In this document: piece after piece, positions 22,182 to 35,400 of the stretch
How positions within the stretch are numbered: the stretch's first letter is position 1
Layout: each line of letters starts with the position of its first letter
Source of the DNA: Gnetum montanum
Taxonomy: Eukaryota > Streptophyta > Gnetopsida > Gnetales > Gnetaceae
Direction: 5' to 3'
Length of the DNA: 54,031 nucleotides
Assembly (NCBI GenBank): GCA_015680685.1
Contig: MNCI01002726.1
Location: 6,119-60,149 of the forward strand
Program-made: the position numbers and the translations under genes
The notes under the pieces: model-generated
The model's database searches: none
What the model saw: the letters and a program-made list of their open reading frames with translations, nothing else
What the model was told of the DNA's origin: nothing

Positions 22182-23640
22182 AGTGATGCCCCAAAAATTC
22201 AAAGTGATGTACACTCATCTAGATGATTTTGTGCCTAATTTCACCTTCATCCTAATTTAGGATGGGCAACTATGGTGGAGAGATATGGAGGGTAATGTTC
22301 TATTGCCTCTAGACCAATCTGTTCCTATGATGTTGCTCCAAACTCTTAAGAGGTTGGACATCAAGGACCTCCATGATGAATACATTGTGCAGGACCATGA
22401 CTATCAGGACTACCTTCCCATAGGAATATAATGCAAATGATATTAGCACTGGGAGAAGCACTATGAAGCTACAAAGGGGAAACTATTCACCAGTCCCTTG
22501 TTCCTATTGAACCAAGATGACAATGAGGATCCTCCCTTTAGGGGTTCTCAACATGAAGATTTTCCACCCCTAGACTCTAGTGAAGGAGGCTTGAACCTAA
22601 ATCTATAGTCCACTATTAACAATCTAGGTTTAGAAAAAAGTGGAAGCCAAGGTAGGGACTTGGGAAAGCATCATGATGATAGGAAATATGATGATCATGG
22701 CTATGAGAAGTGGAGAGGAGGTGGAAGACACTATGGTGGTGGTAGTCCTTCTCCCTCTTTGCTCTCATCATCTGCATCTTCTTCTTCCTCCTTCGAATCT
22801 TATCAAAATTACAAGGGATGAGACTATGATGGAGGTGAAAGGCAGGACAATGATCGTAGGCCCACCATGATCGAATGGGTAGAAGGGGACATCATAGGCA
22901 TCATTAAAATCATGACAATGATGAGCCCTTTTTGGTAACTCAAATCATGCTAAACATCACAGAGGTAGTAAGGATCCCAACTAGGCATGTGAAAAATAGT
23001 AGAATCAAGTAATTGGATATGAAAAATATCTTCAATTTTGAGGTGGATATAACTCAAATCCACAGACCCATCTTCAAGTCTTTCATGATGAATATGCCTT
23101 CCAAAACATAGAAAATGACTGGTAGAAACTTAAGCTATTCTCTAGGACACTCATAAAAGAAGCAGAAAGTTGGTACTGCTCCTTGGAGCCAAAATCAATT
23201 CACTAATGGAGTACAATGCCTAAGTTGTTCAATGGTAAATATCAAATGTACACTAGAGTGTCTAATTTAAGAACTCAAATCCAAGGCTTACAACAAGGAA
23301 CACATGAACCCTTGGATGTAGCCATGGGACGGTATTATTCCCTTTTACATAGATGTCCTTGCCATGGTTATTCTCAACAGGAGCAGCTTTGCCATATCAT
23401 AGATGGGCTTCGATACGAAATGAGGAGAACTCTTGGGGTTTACGCCCAAGAGAGATTGTTAGAACTAAGAGCACATAAAATTCAAAGGTTAATTAAGTAG
23501 GTTGCAAAAGAAGAAGGTGGGTTGAGAAAATGATAAGGTGCTAATTATATTTATGATCCTTTCATCAGAAAGAGCGAGGTCTAATTTTGCGACAAAGAGG
23601 GGGAGGCACCACTTGATAAGGTGGTGCAACAAAAATCCTT
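22182..23640 (+). pseudogene. Gag region of element C
   Basis: The frame from ATG 22182 reads MPQKFKVMYTHLDDFVP and continues with several stops. A second block at 23216-23500 contains RYYSLLHRCPCHGYSQQEQL and HIIDGLRYEMRRTLG, similar to the capsid segment of Athila-like Gag (LLRRCPHHG...FYNGL...R). Between them (22640-22900) is Gly/Ser-rich sequence with GGGRHYGGGSPSPS. Several frameshifts separate the blocks. No clear CCHC knuckle was found. Confidence 0.6.
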
Positions 23641-24640
23641 GCCAATTCAAAAATATATGTTTGAAAGTTTAGCTAAGGTTGATAAAATGTGAAAATATTT
23701 GGATGAAAAGTTTCAAATTGCTCTAAAAGTTACAAAAGAAACCAAAGAACAAGGTAGTGATCATGATCATAGGAGAAGGAAAGAATTTGAATGTGCCTAC
23801 CAAAGGGGTAAGAGCAAGGTTGCAGTAATAGAAGAGGTTGTGGAGTTAGAATTAGATGATGATGGTGGGTGTGAAATCTCCTAATATGAACATCCCAAGG
23901 AATGTTACCTTGTTGTGTTACACTTACAGGAATCTAGGGTGTATGCTTTGAATCTTAGACTAGCACAAAGGCAAGCACTCACAAGGTTGCCTTCTCCTCA
24001 AGGCAATCCAATGTAGTTTTGCCAACAACAACAAGCTTATTATCCAACTGAAGCACCACCACAATTATATGAGTAGTATTAATAGTGGAAACACCCATAG
24101 TTGGGAGGGATGCCCCCACCAAGGTAGTAGTATCCTTACAATCAGCTAGATCCATATGGGTACTATGTTCAGCAGTCCATGTCTCTACAATGACTCTTCT
24201 AGTCACACTTCTTTTTAGCATCACTACTATCCTCTAGAGTATTACAGAATTCATTTCCCATCTTTGAGAGGAAAAACCCCTTATCCTTATCATCCTCCTC
24301 ATCCTTCAACATATGTTCCTCCACCCTCAATCCAATTACTACCTACTCCATCCATGCAAGGCAAAATTCCTACGTAGCTATAGCAACATAATGCTACTAG
24401 GGCTGTTAATTTACAACTAGCTCCTCAGCTGGGTGGGTTGAAACCTAGATCCCATAAAAGATCATTCTTCCAAACCAATAGCCCTAATAATAGCTCACTT
24501 ATTTATGCAACTAGTTGCCTAGTGTCTCCTTCATCCTCTACATACATTCCTTTCAAGAGCCCTTCAAACTAAATTCCTTCCAAGATCTACACAATCATGT
24601 TAACCCATATTGTATCTAATTAGATTAAGGTTGGCAACCT
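23641..24640 (+). pseudogene. Gag-protease linker of element C
   Basis: A charged stretch at 23699-23884 (DHDHRRRKEFECAYQRGKSK, then acidic ELELDDDGG) is followed by Gln- and Pro-rich low-complexity sequence to about 24600. It sits between Gag and protease. I assign no domain. Confidence 0.4.
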
Positions 24641-24960
24641 TCTAGGAAAACCACAGATCTTGGAAGTCCTCTCATCTACTTGTCGATTACTAGGAATAAG
24701 CCATGCAAGGCTCTTCTTGATTCATGTTGTAGAGTTAATATGATTTCTCATGAAATTTACAATGTCTAGAACCTACCTTCTCTCAAGAAGAGTAACATTC
24801 ATTTAGAACTGGCAGATCAGTCCATCATTGTTCCTTTGGAACTAGTGGAGGACATTGTAATCACTATCTATGGTGGTCGTATCTTGCTAATTTCCTAGTA
24901 ATCAAATTTGACAATTGCAAGGGGAACTTTCTAATCATTATGGAAAGGGCTTAATTGAGC
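24641..24960 (+). pseudogene. Aspartic protease remnant of element C
   Basis: TRNKPCKALLDSCCRVNMIS (about 24691-24750) has the form of a gypsy protease active site, with D-S-C in place of D-S-G. A following ELADQSIIVPLELVEDI block (about 24810) matches the flap-side region in which LADGS...P.GxVEDV is usual. Stops follow. Confidence 0.65.
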
Positions 24961-25299
24961 ACTATTGATACATGAATGGGCATTAGAGATCTTTCCCTAG
25001 AGATTTCCAATGAAAATGAATTTGGAAATATTGAGAAAAAGTGAGTTCCATGCATCACATACAACAATACAGGGTGCAATTTTGTGTAGAAACTTTGGTC
25101 TATGAAAAGCACATTAATCAAAGCATGTAGATAATGTGATGATGAATTTGAAATCCAAAATTTCTTGTATATTGCAACCATAAAATAGGAGGGCACTCAG
25201 TGGCTGACAGCTAATTTTGAGAGCAACAAACTTTGCATGGAACCTACTAAGGGCTTAACTTATGCCTATGTTGAAGGCATGGATGAATTAGAGCAAGTT

Positions 25300-26480
25300 C
25301 ATCACTAACTCTCTAATGATAAACCTGATGATACCAATTGGGAAGAGTTGGAAATCCCTAATAATTTTAAGCAAGATCCCTTAGAGTTGAAAACTCTACC
25401 TACTGGCATGGAATATGCATTTTTGAAAAATGGCAAGCTGGTGATAATCAATGTCAACCTTGCTCCTAAGTAGAAAAGGATGTTGTTGAAGGTGGTTAAC
25501 AAATGGCCAATAGCATTTGCTTAGTCATATCCTAAAATTATAGGGATTGATCTTAGGATATGCCAACATCACATCTATACCAATTTAGCCATGAAGCTAA
25601 AGAGGCAACTATAGTGATGGCTAAACCCCAAATTGAAATATATCGTTAAAGAGAAAATTGAACAACTTCTTAGGTTCATCTATCCAATTACAGATAGTGA
25701 GTAGGTCAGCCCACTTGTAATTATTCCAAAGAAAGATGGCAAGTGGTGGGTCTATATTGATTTCAAGCTTATGAACATAGCACTGTTCAAAGATCATTTT
25801 TGATTACTAGTTGTGGACTAGGTGTTGGACACTATTTCTGGGCATTACTACTATAGCTTTCTAGATTGTTATAGTGGCTATAAGCAAATTTAGATTTCAC
25901 TCAAGGATCAGGCCATAACAACATTCACAAGTCCCTATGGGACTTTTGCATATTGTAAGATGCCCTTTGATCTATGCAATGCCCCTACAACTTTCAAATG
26001 CCTTGTCTTCAGTATTTTTTAGTAGTAAATTGGTAACAAGATAAAAGTCTTCATGGATGACTTCTCCACCTATGGCACTACATTCAAACAATCCCTAGAC
26101 TAGCTTGAGAAACTACTTAAAAGGTGTGTAGAAACTAATCTTTAGCTTAATTGGCAAAAGAGCCATCTCATGATCCAGAAGGGCATTGTTTTGAGGCATA
26201 TAATCTCACAAACAAGGATTGAGGTGAATCCTAAAAAGATTTGGGTCATCCAAGGAATAACTAACCAACCCAAAACTATTAAAGATGTTTGGTCATTCCT
26301 TGGACACACTAGCTACTACTAGTGATTCATAGAGAAGTTCTCTAAGATCATGAAATCATTGGTTAAGCTTAAAAATAAGGATACTCTATTCATATGGATC
26401 AAGAAATGTGAGAAGGAATTTTAGCAACTTAGGGAGAAGCTTGTAGAGACTCCAATTCTATGAGCACCTTATTGGTCTCA
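25300..26480 (+). pseudogene. Reverse transcriptase remnant of element C
   Basis: Blocks in order: RICQHHIYTNLAMKL (about 25558), VSPLVIIPKKDGKWW (about 25708), HYYYSFLDCYSGYKQI (about 25850), TFTSPYGTFAYCKMPF (about 25925), the catalytic VFMDDFSTYG (about 26050, FMDD intact), LNWQKSHLMIQKGIVLRHI (about 26150), and SFLGHTSYY (about 26294). Most interruptions are TAG at Gln or Trp. It is an old but unusually complete Ty3/gypsy RT that keeps frame over long stretches. Confidence 0.9.
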
Positions 26481-26845
26481 TTCATTTCACATCATAAAGG
26501 ATGCATTAAACTATGCCTTGGGAGTTGTGCTTAAGCAATTGGATGATAACAAATGTCCATATTATATCCATTGGATAAGTCAAAGCATTGTGGATGCATA
26601 GCTTAATTATGCCACAATAGAGAAAGAGTTGATGGTTGTGGTGTATGCCTTGGAGAAGTTTAGGCACTATGTGCTTGAATATAAGGTGTTTGTGTACATT
26701 GACCACAGTGCCATTCACTTCCTAATGAATACACCAATACTGAGTCCCTATGTCATACAGTGGTTGGTGATCCTGCATGAGTTTAATCTCACAATGATAG
26801 ATCAAAAGGGAACTAAGAATGTGGTTGTTGATCACTTGTCTTGAT
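26481..26845 (+). pseudogene. RNase H of element C
   Basis: HIIKDALNYALGVVLKQ, TIEKELMVVVYALEKFRHYV and VFVYIDHSAIHFLMN follow the RT in the same frame. The last block ends with KNVVVDHLS at about 26842. The EKEL glutamate and DH aspartate are kept. TAG at about 26599 and TGA at 26842 interrupt the frame. Confidence 0.85.
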
Positions 26846-26859
26846 TACAATGGTACAAC

Positions 26860-28090
26860 AGAGAGAAGGAGAGCCCACTCTTTAATCAATTTCTTGATGA
26901 ACTCCTCTCTATTAAAGTAATAAATGAACAAGTGCCTACCAAACCAAAATGGTATGATGACATCCTCACTTATCTTCTCACTCAAGAGATGCTACAAGAG
27001 TTAGACTACTAGAAAAAACAATAATTTCTTCATCAAGCCAAATGCTTCATGAAGATTAATGGACATCTTTACAAGGTATGTGTTAATGGCCTAGTTTGTT
27101 AGTGTGTTTATTATGTTGATCAACTACACATTCTCCAAGACACTCACAAGGGTCCTTGGAGGGGCCACTATGCAGAGAGATGTAGGACCATTAAAATCCT
27201 AATGCTAGGGTACTATTGGCCAAAAACCTTTAGGGATGCCCACTAATTCATTTGCTCTTATGAATTCTATCAACGAGATGATGGGACTACTTGAATGGAG
27301 GGACCTCAGTAGTGGATCCAACCACTGAAATCCTTTGACATCTAGGGCATAGACTTCCTAGATCCCATCACACACATATCAAATGGAAAGGTGTACATAA
27401 TAGTTATTATTAACTATTGTATGAAGTGGGTAGAAGCAATAGCCGTTACCAACTGTACATCATCCACTATTGCATGGTTTATATAACAAAATGTTGTAAA
27501 CAAGTTTGGAGTGCCACATGCACTAATTTCTAATAATGATACTCATTGTACAAGTGCTACCTATTACAAGCTCATGCAATTCTTGGGGGTTGAGCATAAA
27601 TTAACAGCATCCTACCATTCCCAAGCCAATGGTCAGGTAGAGGTTACCAATCAGGAGATCACGAAAATCTTACTTAGAATAGTTAGTAAATATTAGAGAG
27701 TTTGGAGCATAAAACTTAATGATGCTCTTTGGGCATACCTCTTAACATGAAAATACCCTATAGGCTACTCTCCCTATGAGTTGGTGTATGGAAAATTACC
27801 AACTTTGCCAATTCAATCCAAGCTTTGCACACTTTCAACAACTTGTGACCTAAACCTTAACCTAAGACTAGCACAAAAAGAGAGGTTAATAAAAATCAAT
27901 TGGTGGCCCTGTCCTTGAATGAAGTGCACAAAGAAATCAGTAAACAACATGAACTTAGGATAAGGAAAGTGAAATCTCAACCTAGAGACAAGGTTCTCTA
28001 CTAGAACCCCACACATGTACCTAAACAAACTAAGTTCCAAACGTTGTGGGAAGGGCCTTACATTATTTATGAAACTTTTCCTTCTTGGAT
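26860..28090 (+). pseudogene. Integrase of element C
   Basis: The N-terminal zinc region gives LHILQDTHKGPWRGHYAERC with HH and later C residues (about 27120-27270). The core has GIDFLDPI (about 27350), VPHALISNNDTHC (about 27520; the second catalytic Asp of SDNGTHF is Asn) and NGQVEVTNQEITKILL (about 27635). YSPYELVYGKLPTLPI (about 27770) and a C-terminal region to about 28090 follow. There are many stops, TAG most often. Confidence 0.85.
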
Positions 28091-28144
28091 ATGTTAATCT
28101 ACAAACCTAAGAGCCCACACAAGAAACAGCTAGTCAAAATACAA

Positions 28145-29579
28145 TAACTAAAGCCTTTCCATGAGTCTAAGTAAGATAGTGAAATCAACACCTCATTGGA
28201 TGAACAACCATGATCAATCTTTTGGATCTTCTCCTCTCAACTTAGTCATGGGAGAGATGGCCATCCATGCTAACTATATAAGTGGCTCCTTAGTTTTTCT
28301 ACCTTTTGTTTTTACATCTTTTTATTTCACACTTTCTTTGTTTTTATACCATTTTTGTTTTAGACTTTGTTATTTTTCCAAATTTTTGTTTGAAAACATC
28401 ATTGGTATGTTTTATTTTTCTTGGATATTTTATAATTTTTATATTTTCCCTTATTTTAATATCAATTTTTCTTGTCTTCTAATAAAAGTGCTTTATTGCC
28501 AACATGACTTAGCGATGATGTAGCTAATTACTAATGGTGGTTTGTACCTAATGTTTTTGATTGTCAATGTCTAGTTTTTATTTTTGAATTTTGATGACCG
28601 ATGACTAAGATAGATTTCTTTTTCATGGAATAGGCAGTGAGTCCACATCATCTAGTAACGTACCAACTCTATGGTTTTTCTGGTTTTGGAAGTATGAGGT
28701 CCCTTTTTCATTAATAAAACTTTAACGAACTTTTGACCTTGGTAGTTTCCAAATTTAGAAAAGATTCAAAGGTTTGAAAAGGGTGTAACTTCAAGAAAAT
28801 TCAATACTATTTTTACCTTTCTACTTGCCTAAATGCATGTGTGTTTTCATGGATTTCTTACCATTCTATATTGACCAATAACAAGAAGTTGAATAACTCT
28901 TTGCATGGTGTGGTTTCCATCCAACAATTCATAAAATCATTAAAAAAACATGATAGAAATTCAAAGCATACCCTTTAGAAAAAATAAATGGACTACAAGC
29001 ACTAGTTATGGGACTAGAAAGACATGTAACCCATGCCTGAAGGTCCCCTCTAACTAAGGCCCTTTCTTACTTCCTTCTCCTCTTTTCTTCTTAAATAAGG
29101 AATAGTGGTGATTTTTGGGAGAATTTTTGTGTCTCAAGGGGGTGGACTGATCCTAAAGTGGTGACGTGAAGTCACTAAAAGTGGTTGGTTTTGATCTAGA
29201 CTAAGGATGGACTTTATTAGGTCATTTATCCATGAAGTTCACAAGGGACTTCATGTGACCATGATTGGGACATCCAATCCACTATCTATTCCATCCATCA
29301 ATGCTTTTCATAACTCACATCACTACCATTTTTCATGTTTTTTATTAATGTCTTAGTTTGATGTGTTGAAATTCTTAGGTAGATTCTTCTAGTTTTGGTC
29401 CTTAACTTTTCGTAATCATTAATCAACTATGGGGCCCATGGACTTCTTGGTTGAGGTTATGTAAGGGCAAAAGGGCATAAGCCTACTATGGGGAGGACCC
29501 ACTTGCATAGCTCTTGGTTGGGCTAGTTAAGTCCCTTATCCTTAAACATTTTTGCAATAAAATATTTTGCATTCTCCAT
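28145..29579 (+). other. 3' untranslated region of element C, cut by element B
   Basis: AT-rich sequence after integrase. The 120-codon frame at 28161-28523 is hydrophobic (Phe/Leu/Tyr-rich) without recognisable domains; an envelope-like gene is possible but unsupported. A CTCAAGGGGGTGGACTGA word near 29136 could be a polypurine tract, but the sequence after it does not match the 5' LTR of C. LTR B starts at 29580. Confidence 0.4.
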
Positions 29580-31216
29580 TGAAAAACCATAAAAAGTCTC
29601 ATGTTATAACCAATCTTCATCATGTAGCTTTCACCCCACGAAACCTAAGGAAAAACTTCATTGTAAATGTGAAAATTATAACCCACAATGGAAAATTTCA
29701 CATACTTTATACTTTTGGGCTGAAAAGTGCCTCATAAGTGGTCAAAGCCTCCTTCCCCAAATGAAACAAGTCATCTAGTATCTATACTTGGGCTTGGGGG
29801 ATTAAAAATGCCTTTTGGAATGCCAAAAAAGGTAATTTGATGTGTTTTATGTGGGGCTATACATTTTTCTAAGCTGGAAACACATGCAAGGGGTAGATCT
29901 TATCTACCCCTAGTGTGGAAGGATGGGGGTTTTGAAAACCTTCCTCCTTCAACATGGAGACTACATGCATAACCTGAAAACTCACACACACACACACACA
30001 CACACTCTCTCTCTCTCTCTCTCTCTCTAACCTAGAAAACTTTTCCCCTCAACATGCAAGTTTTTCCCCAATGTGGAGGCTTCATTTCCAATGTGGAAAA
30101 TTCAACCCCCCAGCATGGAAGCCACAAAATCAAAAATTCATCACTTCATGTACTTCAACATTGACCAACCACTTTAGCAAGCATGGTGGAGAGCTTAGCA
30201 TGGAAGATTCATCTCCAGCTTGGAAGGTATGCCTTGGTTACTATTTATAGTAAATGGAATGGCCATGGGAGGAAGCACTTACAATGTATAGTAACTCGTC
30301 AAATTTGGGCACCCATATCACCTAAATTTGGTAGCCAATTTGCAACAAATTTACATCAAATTTGTAGCCATTTTTTAGTTGTTTCATAGCCAATTTGCAA
30401 CCATTTTTGTAATCAAATCATAGCTAATTTGCAGTGTCATTCATGACCCAAAGATCTTATGAAAGTTGGCCTCCAACACCATTTATAGGTTCAGCAACTT
30501 TTGGCATACAAGCACTTTGGCAATTCTAAAATTTTGAACAAGGGAAACATTATCAAGCAATTTTCATACATACAATTTTTCACAATTCCACACTTGGGGT
30601 ATTTTCAAGCATTCAAGAGCTCTTACAAGTTCCCATACTTACATTCTCTTGAATCCCAACGTGGAAGCATTGTCGCCTTGAGATTTGTTGATTTTGGATG
30701 TCAACACTACACCTCTAGGATTTCCAATCCCTAGCTTGGACAAATCTAGCATCCAAATTTTCTACTTTTCTCATCCCTTAGTAGTGACCAAACTTGCAAA
30801 TCTAAGGTTGTAGCAGTGAAGGAAGGTTTGATATCATCTAAAGTCGCTTAGCACCCAGATTATGAAGTAGATCACATTGGCTTCAACAAGCTTTGAACTC
30901 TTTCATAAGTGAACCACCTTTTTTCTGATCCAGGTACCATTTGTACATCTTTCTCTAACTTATTCTTTATTCTTTCTCAATAAAGTTGTAAGTTTTGAGT
31001 TTTAAACTCAAAAAAAAATTATTTTTTATGCATTATTTGGATCTATTTATATTCCCACATTTCACATCTCATAAGTCCTTGGTTGATCTACCAAACTCAC
31101 CAAGTCACCTTTAATCTCATTTCTCTCATAGAGTCCTTGGGGATTTGGGGTTGGAAAATTGCTTGCATCAAGAATTCTTGGTTTTCTTCCAACAATCAAG
31201 GTTTTCAATCATAATA
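29580..31216 (+). mobile_element. 5' LTR of element B
   Basis: About 1.64 kb, starting TGAAAAACCATAAAAAG and ending before the primer-binding site. It aligns along its length with LTR A in the opposite orientation. CACCATTTATAGG near 30478 sits at the TATA position, and CTCAATAAAGTTG near 30976 at the polyadenylation signal. A compound microsatellite, absent from A, lies inside. Confidence 0.85.
29983..30028 (+). repeat. Compound microsatellite (CA)n(TC)n in LTR B
   Basis: About 11 CA units followed by about 12 TC units. LTR A has ordinary non-repetitive sequence at this place, so the expansion followed the split of the two copies. Confidence 0.9.
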
Positions 31217-31224
31217 GTTTTTCT

Positions 31225-31243
31225 TGGCACTAGAATTAGGGCC
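31225..31243 (+). other. Primer-binding site of element B
   Basis: TGGCACTAGAATTAGGGCC, aligned with the sites of A and D and a few bases after the LTR end. Confidence 0.65.
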
Positions 31244-32469
31244 TTCACCTAAATTCTATAACTAGATCTATTATTTTTGTTGCCATTTACAAGCTTTTCC
31301 TTGATTTTTGCAACCAAAACCTTTGAAGAATCAATGCTGGTCATTTCCCTCCTGTGACCAAAATTGCAGCGTGGAAGTTGCAAGTTGTTGGATTTTTTCT
31401 TTTCATAGCACTTGCTATGAATTTTAGAGCCCAAATCCAATGTTAATATCTCTACCCCATTTTTCCATTTTACTACCAAAACTTTATTCTCTAATTTCTA
31501 AAGTGGATGGTTCAACTCATTCATGAGTTTCCTTTCCCCCCACTTTTCCAAGCTAAGAAAATTGCTAGCTAGCTAAAACCAATATTAGTGGAAAAACATC
31601 AACTTTCCACTTTGGTTTTTAGCCTTTCCCCCATTAACATTGAGGTAGGAGGTGTGAGATTCCCATCATCTCACCCCCCTTCTTTCCCCCCTTTTGCCAT
31701 ACCCAGTGTGGAAGCAGTTGGAAGGCTAGGGTTGATGAGGCTTGAAACCAATTTAATGACCAAATCTGCTTTTATTCCAAGTTGAAATTTATTTTCTAGC
31801 CAAAACTCCCAAGGAATCCAATGTTGTCTTTACCTCCCCCCCTCCCCCCCTCCCTGCCTCCCCTATAGCAAAAACCTCAGCATGGAAGCTGTAGGTGGTT
31901 TGGGTGTTGAAATTTCACAACACCTACTATGAATTTCTAGAGCAAAGCCAGTGTGGAAGCCTTAATAATCATTTAATTTTTGCTTCCATGTTTTTTACCA
32001 CTAAAATCATGTTAGTTTCCATACCAGCCAAGCCTACTTTTCCCTCCTTTGTGGTAAAAGTTGGTAATATGCCAAAACCATCTTTGGAAACTACCAAGTT
32101 TTCATTTTGGTCTTCAAACTTTCTCCCCCTCTCTCCAACATTAAAATAACAAGGTTTGTGATTTCCACTATCCCACCCTCCTTCTTTCCCCTCTTTCCAT
32201 ACCCAATGTAGAGGCAACTAAAAGGCCAACTTAGGTGAGGCTTAACAACCAACATTTCCAACATTTCATTTTTGGTAAAGGGGTAAAGCCCCCTCATCCC
32301 CCACTTACTAATTATAGTGAGTACATCATTTTCTTGCTATTTTCATTTCCTCTAAGAGTTTCGAAATTCCATTCACTAGAATTAACTCTTATTTTTCCAT
32401 TTATAGCCTATTTATAGTGTTGAGAATGACTTAAAATAGGCCAAATTACCCCTCACCCTCCTACAAGCC
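31244..32469 (+). repeat. Leader of element B with partial tandem duplications
   Basis: About 450 bp longer than the leader of A. A block (CAACTTTCCACTTTGGTTTT, CCCATTAACATTGAGG, TCCCATC, CCAGTGTGGAAGCAGTTGG) at about 31600-31745 recurs diverged at about 32095-32255. Shorter echoes lie at 31880 and 31950 (AGCATGGAAGCTGTAGG and similar). No supported coding frame. A C-rich run lies at about 31836-31862. Confidence 0.55.
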
Positions 32470-35400
32470 ATGAGGGTGTATGATCCCAAAGACCCTACCA
32501 TCATGGAGTGTAGGTGATCTCTAAGGGTTAGAGGGGAGAGTCTTAATTTTGCAACTATAAATTAAGATCATTATAACTTCATTTGTGCCAAAATACAAGT
32601 AGGCATGTTAATTCCATGAATTAAATCCAAAGCCAAAAGGGAGTTTGAGCTCATACTTAAGGATGGAAAAGAGTACATCCCTTCCTTGTATGAAGAAATT
32701 CCTCTTAACAATGGCTATTTTAGTATCCCAGCCTAATTGATTATCATGGAAGAAGAAGATGATAAGCCTACCTTTGGAAAACAATAGGAAGAGGAGGATG
32801 AATTTAAGGTATAATATGAGCCTAAAAACATCCTTAAAGGATTGTTCCAACAACCATCCCCCAAAGTTACAAAACGTTCCCCTAATACTTTTTTTTCTCC
32901 ATGGGCATGATTCCACCATCTTCCACTCATTCCTACCCCACTACGATAGATCCCATGTTAGTGATAACTATAAATCACACTTAGAAAATGCCACAAGCAA
33001 TCAACTATAGCACATCAATGCCATTTACAACACATTCTTGATATATACAACCATCAACCATGGTTTTTACCACCAAAAATCTATTAACTACTCATGTGGG
33101 GTTCACCACAGGACCCTAGGCAACACAAGGATCATATACCCCATTTGTCTCATTTGTGCCTCCATTTTTAGCACAAACATCTTTTTCTTTGTTTGGTCCA
33201 CAAGCCATAATCATAATGCAACCTCTTCCTTCTATCATGCAACCCATAACAAGGCCATAGGCCTCACAATAGATACCACAACCTTATGTACAAACCTTGC
33301 AATCTATGAGACCACTACAAGGCTTGGATCAAGCCTTCCAAATGATCTAAGACCTAACAAAGGAATTAAAGAGTATTAAAGCATTTACCACACAAACTAT
33401 CAAGATTATGGACTTCTACTAGGATGATCCCATAAGTCTTGTAGTCCCACCCTTCATACTTCCTCCTAGGTTCCCCATTCCCCAATTTAGCAGATATAAT
33501 GAAAAAGGTAATCCTAATGCTCAGCTTATTACCTTTTGATCTAAATGTTTACTCTTGCAGCAATGGCCTCATATCATCATAAGGATTTTCCCTATGTCTT
33601 TGACTGGGAAAGCACTTGATTGGTATTGTGCATTGCCTAGAGGATCCATATCCTCTTTGGAGGACTTCATAGCTTAGTCTGTGAACCACATTAAGTATAA
33701 CTTTAAGCCTAACATAATGCTTGACCAACTTATGAAGGTCAAGTAGGAACCCTTAGAACCTATATAGAAATTTATTTGGTGGTGAAATGGATTACTGAAT
33801 GAAATACTAGAGCCCATAGATGAAGCCCACTTATCAGCCATATTCAAGAGAGCATTTAGTGACTTCATCAAGTCCAAATTCTATTACCTTGATTGATGGT
33901 CTCTTAGCCAAGCATTCTTGCAAACTAAAAATATAGATGATGTTGTAGAGGCTGGTCACAATATGGCCTACATATCATATAAAAACCAACACACTCAAAG
34001 AGACAAGGAAAAGAGCAAACAAAACAACAGTACCATAGCAAACTATAACCAAGGAAACCAAGATCATGAACTAAGGGCTAAAGGACAACCTACCCAAGGC
34101 TCTCACCAATGATTATAATAACCAACCATCAACTTCTGGGACCACTACATCGACAATAAGTAGACCTAACTTTGAAAGGAAGGAAAGGTCTAAATACACT
34201 ACATTACCATTAAAGCCATCCGACTTGCTAGACCAACTATTAAGAAGTGAACACATGCAACATAAACAAATGATTGAAGCCACTCAAAAGAAACATGAGT
34301 GACTATGGGAAATAGCCAAAAACCCCACTCATGCAACAAAGGATGATCTTTAGTTTCCTAGATACTTTAAGCTAGAATACTTTTGCCATTATCATCAACT
34401 ACCTAATCATGATACAGACTTCTACCTTGCATTGAAGGATGACCTACAAAGGATGATCAATAGGGGGAACTAGTCTTAGATGCTTCTAACCTAGTTCATG
34501 CACAAAACTAGTTGATGTAGGTTTACAAAGACCCATTGAATGCTAATGATAGACCCTATGTTATTTTAGCATTCAACATTGATGACAATCAGAGACTTGC
34601 AAGAGAACCATTCATGATTTAGGTACCCCCTCTATAATGAAAGAGCTTCTTGGCTTTCCATGGCTCAAGATCCACCTTCATTGTGATATTACCATCACAA
34701 ATGCCTCCAAGGGAATCTTTTGTCATCAAGGTCTCTCAACACAATACAATCCAAACAACTGGACAATGACATTTCATGGTGGCCAATGCTACTACCTCTT
34801 CCTTATAGCCAATGGCTAACAACTCAAAAACTATAGCTAACCAAAGGAAGAAGCATAAGCAAAAGCTTGACAACAAGAGAGATAAGCGTATGGAGGTATG
34901 AAAGAAAGTGGAACTACCAAAGCCCATTCCCATTTTAGTTATACCCATGACCTTCTTTTCCCCATCTCCTTCAACTAATAAGCCATAGGAGGGCACTAAA
35001 GCCCACTACCAAAACAATAAGGAAGATCCACAATAGCCAAAGCCTAAAGTTGAAGTCCACATTTTGAGATGCATGGAGAAAGTAAAGCACAACTAGCGTG
35101 ACAAGTCCACGACCAACAAAAAAACCTTCCTTAGTGCAATGCACCCAGTCATCCCTTTAGTAGAAAAATACAACCCTAAGCTTATATGACCTGATAATGA
35201 CTTTTCCACACATCATGAGGTGCTAGTAAAAATGTTGACCTTCATACCCATTAGTGAGGATATTCCTACTAATAAGGAAGTCATCCATGCATTAATGATT
35301 CCTCCCTCACCATGGGAGGAGAAGTCAACACCCTTAACATTTCATGAGACCAAATTAAGGTTAATCCCCAAAATGGTGAAGTGACTATAACTCTTTTATT

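Noticed and set aside
28161-28523. 120-codon hydrophobic frame after the integrase of element C, considered as an envelope-like gene
   Set aside because: Phe/Tyr/Leu-rich translation of T-rich DNA, with no signal peptide pattern followed by an ectodomain and no conserved motif.
29983-30028. CA/TC run as part of a larger satellite
   Set aside because: Simple compound microsatellite inside LTR B, missing from LTR A, with no larger repeat around it.
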